Notes under the pieces: model-generated
Told to the model about the DNA's origin: nothing
Databases searched by the model: none
Seen by the model: the letters and a program-made list of their open reading frames with translations, nothing else
In this document: positions 22,583 to 26,578 of the stretch, one piece after another
Numbering within the stretch: the stretch's first letter is position 1
Layout: the number at the start of each line of letters is the position of its first letter
Program-made: the position numbers and the translations under genes
Assembly (NCBI GenBank): GCA_964517315.1
Contig: CAZFCJ010000043.1
Span: forward strand, 1 to 26,578
Reading direction: 5' to 3'
Length of the DNA: 26,578 nucleotides
Origin: DASWJQ01 sp964517315
Lineage (GTDB): Bacteria; Chloroflexota; Anaerolineae; Anaerolineales; E44-bin32

Positions 22583-23014
22583 ATGACAAAACTGAACGTC
22601 TACCTCAATTTCGCGGGAAACACCGAAGAGGCCTTCGAGTTCTACCAGTCCGTTTTTGGCGGAGAACTCACGCCGGCCGTCCGCTTTCGAGACATGCCGA
22701 TGGAAGGCGTCGACATCCCTGATGAGGACCAGGACAAGGTCATGCACGTCGCCTTGCCGATCGGCGAGAACGACCTGCTCATGGCCACGGATACGCTGGA
22801 GTCTCTTGGTCAGGAACTCGTACTGGGCAACAACGTCTACCTATCCGTCCAACCAGATAGCAAAGAAGACGCGGATCGAATCTTTCGCGCCCTGTCCGCT
22901 GACGGGACAATTGAGATGGACATCGCGGATCAGGTCTGGGGCGACTACTACGGGAGTTTGGTCGACAAGTTCGGCGTCCGTTGGATGGTGAATTACAGTT
23001 ACCCAGGAGATTGA
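22583..23014 (+). CDS. VOC-superfamily protein (PhnB-like, single domain)
   Basis: A 143-residue protein with AAGGAGAAGG before its ATG. The fold pattern is clear: LNVYLNFAGNTEEAFEFYQSVFGGEL, FRDMPMEG, VMHVALPIGENDLLMATD, NNVYLSVQP and DQVWGDYYGSLVDKFGVRWMVNY. The last segment is diagnostic for PhnB-like proteins. The reaction is unknown. It lies 40 bases after the two-domain VOC gene and ends the probable ArsR operon. Confidence 0.92.
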   Translation: MTKLNVYLNFAGNTEEAFEFYQSVFGGELTPAVRFRDMPMEGVDIPDEDQDKVMHVALPIGENDLLMATDTLESLGQELVLGNNVYLSVQPDSKEDADRIFRALSADGTIEMDIADQVWGDYYGSLVDKFGVRWMVNYSYPGD

Positions 23015-23323
23015 TGCTCAGACCTGCCAAGAGCGGGCGGCCGCCAGGCGGGTTCCCACATCCGGTGTGTGGTTAGCAAACCTGGTCATGTCTGCCGTGC
23101 CGCCACCAACCTGGACGCGACCGACTCGGGCTTATCGTCGGAAGACAGTGCGGTTCGCATACGCCTCCCTCTAACGTCCTCATCAGCAACTGCCATTCAT
23201 TGTCTATAATAGATTTTTAACAGACAACTGTAACCATGAATAATATGTACGTATCATCCCTGAGCTTCCTGTCCCTCGATCGAATGCCCATGGTGACGCC
23301 TCGCGGATACAAGGAGCACCGAG
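23015..23323. other. Intergenic region with a candidate -10 box
   Basis: About 310 bases without a gene. TATAAT at 23205-23210 is a perfect -10 hexamer in an AT-rich patch, but no good -35 box is found at 16-18 bases. AAGGAG before 23324 is the ribosome binding site of the channel-like gene. Confidence 0.4.
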
Positions 23324-24868
23324 ATGGAACAGATTCTTAATCAATTCCTCCAGGCGGTCGGCACCTACGTTCCAAGCGTGCTGGCCGCCGTGGCGGTCCT
23401 GGTAGTCGGGTGGCTGATCGCCTTGATTCTGGCCGCCATCATCGGTGGGCTGTTCCGGCGCACCTCGCTCGATGAGCGGCTCGCCCCCATGCTGGCTGAT
23501 GAGGAGCAGCCCGAAGAAGAGCGGATGAACATCGCCGGTTGGGTGCAGAAGGCCACATATTACATCCTGATGCTCTTCGTCGTGCTGGCGGTGCTGCAGA
23601 CTCTGAACCTGACCACAGCAGCTCAACCGATCAACGCGTTCCTGGCGGAGGTCTTTGCCTTTCTGCCCGCGATTTTGGGGGCGGTCGGTCTGCTGCTGCT
23701 AGCCTGGATCATCGCCACGCTGGTCCGCTTTTTGGTGCAGCGCGGGCTCAAGCTGGCGCGAGTCGATGAGCGGCTGACGGTGCAGGCGGATGTGGAGACG
23801 CCCGAAACCGCACCAATCAGCGAAACGCTTGGCAACGTGATCTACTGGCTGATCTTCCTGCTGTTCTTGCCAGCGGTGATCGGCGCGCTGGGACTGCAGG
23901 GTCTGCTGGTCCCGGTGCAATCGGTCGTCGGTGAAATCCTTAGCATTCTGCCCAACCTCTTGGGCGCGGCGCTGATCCTCATTCTCGGCTGGCTGGGGGC
24001 CCGGATCGTGCGGCAGATCGTGGTCAATCTGCTCAGCGCGATCGGCCTCGACCGCTTCGGTGAGCGCACAGGGATTTCAGAAGCGCTTGGCGAACAAACC
24101 CTTTCCGGGATTATCGGCACGCTAGTCTACGTGCTCATCCTTTTGCCGATCGCCATCGCGGCGCTGAACACCCTGAACATCCCAGCGGTCTCCGAACCGG
24201 CCGCCGCCATGCTGACCACCATCCTGAATGCCTTCCCGGCGATCTTCGGCGCGCTGTTGCTCCTGGCGCTGGCTTATCTGGCCGCCCGCGTGGTCGGGGC
24301 CTTCGTGACCAATGTACTCACGGGACTCGGCTTCAACAACGTGCTGACCTGGCTTGGATTGGATGGCGACAGGCAGGAAGACGGCAACGCGCCGTCTGAA
24401 ATCGTCGGTCTGCTGGCGACGATCGCCGTGATGCTGTTCGCCGTCATCGAGGCCGCCAACCTGTTGGGCTTCACCATCCTCGCTGGCCTGGTCTCGCAAT
24501 TCCTGGTCGCGGCCTGGCAGGTGTTGCTCGGCATCGTGATCTTCGGCCTCGGCCTGTACCTGGCCGCGCTTGCCCGGCGGGTGGTCCGCAACACAAGCGG
24601 GGAGCAGGCCCATGTTCTGGCGCCCGCTTCTTACGTCGCGATCGTGGTGTTCTCCGGCGCGCTGGCGCTGCGCCAGATGGGCATCGCACAAGACATCGTG
24701 AACCTCGCGTTCGGCCTGCTGCTCGGTGCGGTGGCCGTGGCGGCCGCCCTGGCCTTCGGATTGGGTGCGCGTGACGTAGCCGGACGCCAGGTCGAGCGTT
24801 GGCTTGAACAACTAGGGGGTACGGAGTCGACACCACAAGCGCCTGAACAGCCTGACCAGAACTTCTGA
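23324..24868 (+). CDS. Multi-repeat TM_helix protein (mechanosensitive-channel-like)
   Basis: A 514-residue membrane protein with AAGGAG before its ATG. It is built of four to five repeats of a two-helix unit: a helix after a PS/FP turn (FLPAILGAVGLLLLAWIIATLVRFLV, ILPNLLGAALILILGWLGARIVRQIV, AFPAIFGALLLLALAYLAARVVGAFV), then a short loop with GLDRFGERTGISEALG or similar, then a second hydrophobic helix. This is the conserved TM_helix repeat found in MscS-related proteins. The end, LAFGLGARDVAGRQVERWLEQL, matches the family, but the cytoplasmic MscS beta-domain is absent. A membrane-tension or osmotic role is suggested by the family, not shown here. It seems to be a single-gene unit. Confidence 0.88.
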   Translation: MEQILNQFLQAVGTYVPSVLAAVAVLVVGWLIALILAAIIGGLFRRTSLDERLAPMLADEEQPEEERMNIAGWVQKATYYILMLFVVLAVLQTLNLTTAAQPINAFLAEVFAFLPAILGAVGLLLLAWIIATLVRFLVQRGLKLARVDERLTVQADVETPETAPISETLGNVIYWLIFLLFLPAVIGALGLQGLLVPVQSVVGEILSILPNLLGAALILILGWLGARIVRQIVVNLLSAIGLDRFGERTGISEALGEQTLSGIIGTLVYVLILLPIAIAALNTLNIPAVSEPAAAMLTTILNAFPAIFGALLLLALAYLAARVVGAFVTNVLTGLGFNNVLTWLGLDGDRQEDGNAPSEIVGLLATIAVMLFAVIEAANLLGFTILAGLVSQFLVAAWQVLLGIVIFGLGLYLAALARRVVRNTSGEQAHVLAPASYVAIVVFSGALALRQMGIAQDIVNLAFGLLLGAVAVAAALAFGLGARDVAGRQVERWLEQLGGTESTPQAPEQPDQNF

Positions 24869-24899
24869 CCGACAAGGGTACTGTACGGCGGGGGCGGCC

Positions 24900-24935
24900 T
24901 GCGCCCCGGGCGGATGATCCATCGCCCGGGGCGCA
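24900..24935. terminator. Long GC-rich hairpin after the channel-like gene
   Basis: TGCGCCCCGGGCG (24900-24912) and CGCCCGGGGCGCA (24923-24935) form a perfect 13-bp stem with a 10-nt loop, starting 32 bases after the stop. No T tract follows, so it is a likely but not classical terminator. Confidence 0.65.
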
Positions 24936-25064
24936 GCGTACCTCTAACACACCGTCAATCAGCACAGAAGTCGCATTTCAGCCACGTAGCCCCCTGTCGC
25001 CTTTGACATTCAATTGGAATCCGATCGACGATTCGAGGCCTTTCGCCGGTTTGCGTCTTGTCTA

Positions 25065-26571
25065 GTGGTGTAATTTCGAATGCTTCCTCAACCGTCAGGA
25101 CGTAGGCATTCAGCCTTTCATCGAACCGGTGCCAAACGCACCGGCTCGGGTTCGGCGAGTAGTTGTGGCTCGGGATCGAGCAGTTTCTTCATCGAGTCTT
25201 GCCCGAAGGAGCATCGGGACGATGTGCTGAAGTACCGGCGTCCCACCCGCCATTCGTCGGAGATCTCCATCAGCACTGAGCCAGCCAACCGAATGACGGA
25301 GGGTTATTCGGGGAAGATGCCCACGACGTTCGTCCGCCGCTTGACTTCTTTGTTTACTCGTTCCACCGGATTTGTGGAGTAGCTCCGGGTCCAATGTTCC
25401 TGCGGGAAGCTCATGTAAGCCAGCACATCGTCTTCGGCAGCCTCCACCACATCAGCGGCTTTCGGCCAACGGGGACGCAGAGCCTTCACGACCTCCTGGA
25501 GGTGCTCTCCAGCGGATTCTTGGTGGGGCTGAGCGAAGATCGTGCGCAGGCCCGCGGCCACCATGGCCTTGTTCCCCTTGGAGGAAATGGGCCAAAACAT
25601 TCCGCAGGAAGTGCACCCGCCAGCGCTGCCAGGTCGTGCCGGTGAAGACCTCCTGGACCGGAGCTTTCAGGCCTTCGTGGGCGTCACTGATGAGCAGCTC
25701 GACATCCTGCAGCCCCCTGCGCTTCAGGGAGCGCAGAAAGTCCAGCCAGAAGGCATTCCTCGCTGGCGCGCAGCGTGAAGCCCAGGATCTCCCGCTCGCC
25801 GGTCGCCCGCACGCCGATGGCCACGATCACCGCCTGGCTGACGATCCGGTGATCTCCCGGGAGGTGCGCCGGGACGGTGTGACGCACCTTCAGGTAGAGC
25901 GCGTCAAGCCACACATAAGGGTAGGCACCCAGCAAGGCCCGATTGCGAAAGCCTTCCACGACCTCAGCCAGCTCTTTGCAGATGGGGGTCACCTTGCTTT
26001 TGTCGATCCGGGTGAGGCCCAAAGCCTGCAGGAGATCGTCGACCTTGCGCGTGCTCACCCCCTGCACACAAGCGCTTTGAACCACCGCCAGCAGGGCCTT
26101 CTCCGATCGCTTCCGGGGCTCCAACAGGCTTAGGAAAGGGATACCCTCCCGCAGCTTCGGGATCCGCACGCGTGCCGCGTACCTTCGGCAGCGGGATCTC
26201 CCCGACCCGAGTTTCCCACGGGCGCTCACGTTAGCCGTTGCCGCAGGTCTGGTGACCTGGACCATGGCGGTGGGTGGTGCGGTTCTCCGAGCGTTCGTAG
26301 CGGCCGGCGCCGATCACCTGCTCCGCCTCCAGCTCCACCGCCAGCTGCGTCAGAAGGCGTGGGCCTTCTTTGAGGAAATCGCCATCCAGGTCAATTCTCA
26401 TCTTGCGCACAGTTGTCCACAATTGTCCCCACACTCTGTGGGAGACGCTCTGCTGGAGCTACTCCAAAAGTATGATATTTGGGTCAGCCATCGCTGTGCT
26501 CCTTTCGTGGTTTGCCGACCTTGAAAAGGAAGCACACGATGGCTCTTTTTACAAGCCGCTTTTTACACCAC
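25065..26571 (-). mobile_element. IS256-family insertion sequence, decayed
   Basis: Terminal inverted repeats GTGGTGTAA (25065-25073) and TTACACCAC (26563-26571) bound a 1507-base element that holds one transposase gene in minus orientation. Outside the arms the adjoining bases show no target-site duplication, as far as the seven bases to the window's end allow. The size is slightly above that of many IS256-type elements. Confidence 0.85.
25118..26491 (-). pseudogene. IS256-family (mutator-type) transposase, multiply broken
   Basis: The original start is ATG 26491 (MADPNIILLE) with AAAGGAG upstream. In-frame stops are at 26459-26461 (codon 11), 26231-26233 (NG*RERPWETRVGEI, where relatives have Tyr) and 25304-25306 (VVGIFPE*PSVIRLAG). 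Frame changes lie near 26165-26180, 25745-25762 and 25575-25600. Across the frames the family pattern can be followed: VRIPKLREG, YPYVWLDALYLKVR (first catalytic Asp), ELLISDAHEGLKA (second Asp), WQRWRVHFLRNVLAHF and STNPVERVNKEVKRRTNVVG (catalytic Glu). A nine-residue insertion seems to lie in the THR...NGYRER region. It cannot make an active enzyme. Confidence 0.9.
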
Positions 26572-26578
26572 TTAATGA

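Noticed and set aside
24122..24811. Long minus-strand frame within the channel-like gene
   Set aside because: It is antisense to a repetitive membrane-protein gene and has the low-complexity His/Asp/Gln composition typical of such shadows.

Overview
The window looks like chromosomal DNA from a GC-rich bacterium, most likely a member of the Chloroflexota (Anaerolineae-like). The evidence is composition and style only: several lipoproteins and secreted proteins carry a lipobox followed by long Thr/Pro/Ala linkers of the PTATPTATP type, and the genome is rich in small DUF membrane proteins, VOC proteins and SRPBCC proteins. No rRNA, intact tRNA, CRISPR array or phage module was seen.

Bases 1-2086 (+ strand) hold the 3' end of a mercuric reductase gene (merA, ending LSCCAG), then a DUF3237-like protein, a thioredoxin-like lipoprotein joined to it by an ATGA overlap, and a truncated second thioredoxin-like protein. 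Bases 2156-8121 (- strand) hold a metal and redox block. Read in its own direction it has an HMA-domain metallochaperone behind a textbook MerR-type promoter (19-bp spacer), an unknown membrane protein, a lipoprotein cytochrome c, a thiol-containing MerR-family regulator behind a dyad, a NarX/NarL-type two-component pair, and a translationally coupled membrane group (single-pass protein, ferric-reductase-like haem protein with an acidic/His-rich linker, DUF2269-like protein). Together these suggest a mercury or soft-metal and redox-stress neighbourhood; the link between its parts is inferred.

Bases 8280-11170 (+) hold a two-domain lipoprotein (PsbP-like domain plus an alpha/beta-hydrolase) and a tandem duplication of a five-helix membrane protein. 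The first copy has lost its middle, and both copies are followed by a 61-nt inverted-repeat element whose stem shows a compensatory base change. Bases 11270-14650 are a two-gene segment (O-methyltransferase-like protein and a seven-repeat FG-GAP lipoprotein, - strand) flanked by direct repeats. Each repeat is made of decayed tRNA-like halves and a rho-independent hairpin, and some T-loops are split by short inserts.

Bases 15450-20202 (- strand) hold two paralogous zinc-independent quinone-oxidoreductase-like MDR proteins separated by small membrane-protein genes (DUF6326-like, a broken DUF4386-like gene, a DUF2306-like gene and a short fragment). Divergent from these, 20592-23014 (+) is a likely operon of an ArsR-type repressor, an AHSA1/SRPBCC protein and two VOC-fold proteins, with a near-consensus promoter. 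A multi-repeat TM_helix (mechanosensitive-channel-like) protein follows at 23324-24868, with a 13-bp hairpin after it. The window ends in a heavily decayed IS256-family insertion sequence (25065-26571, - strand) with recognisable terminal inverted repeats.
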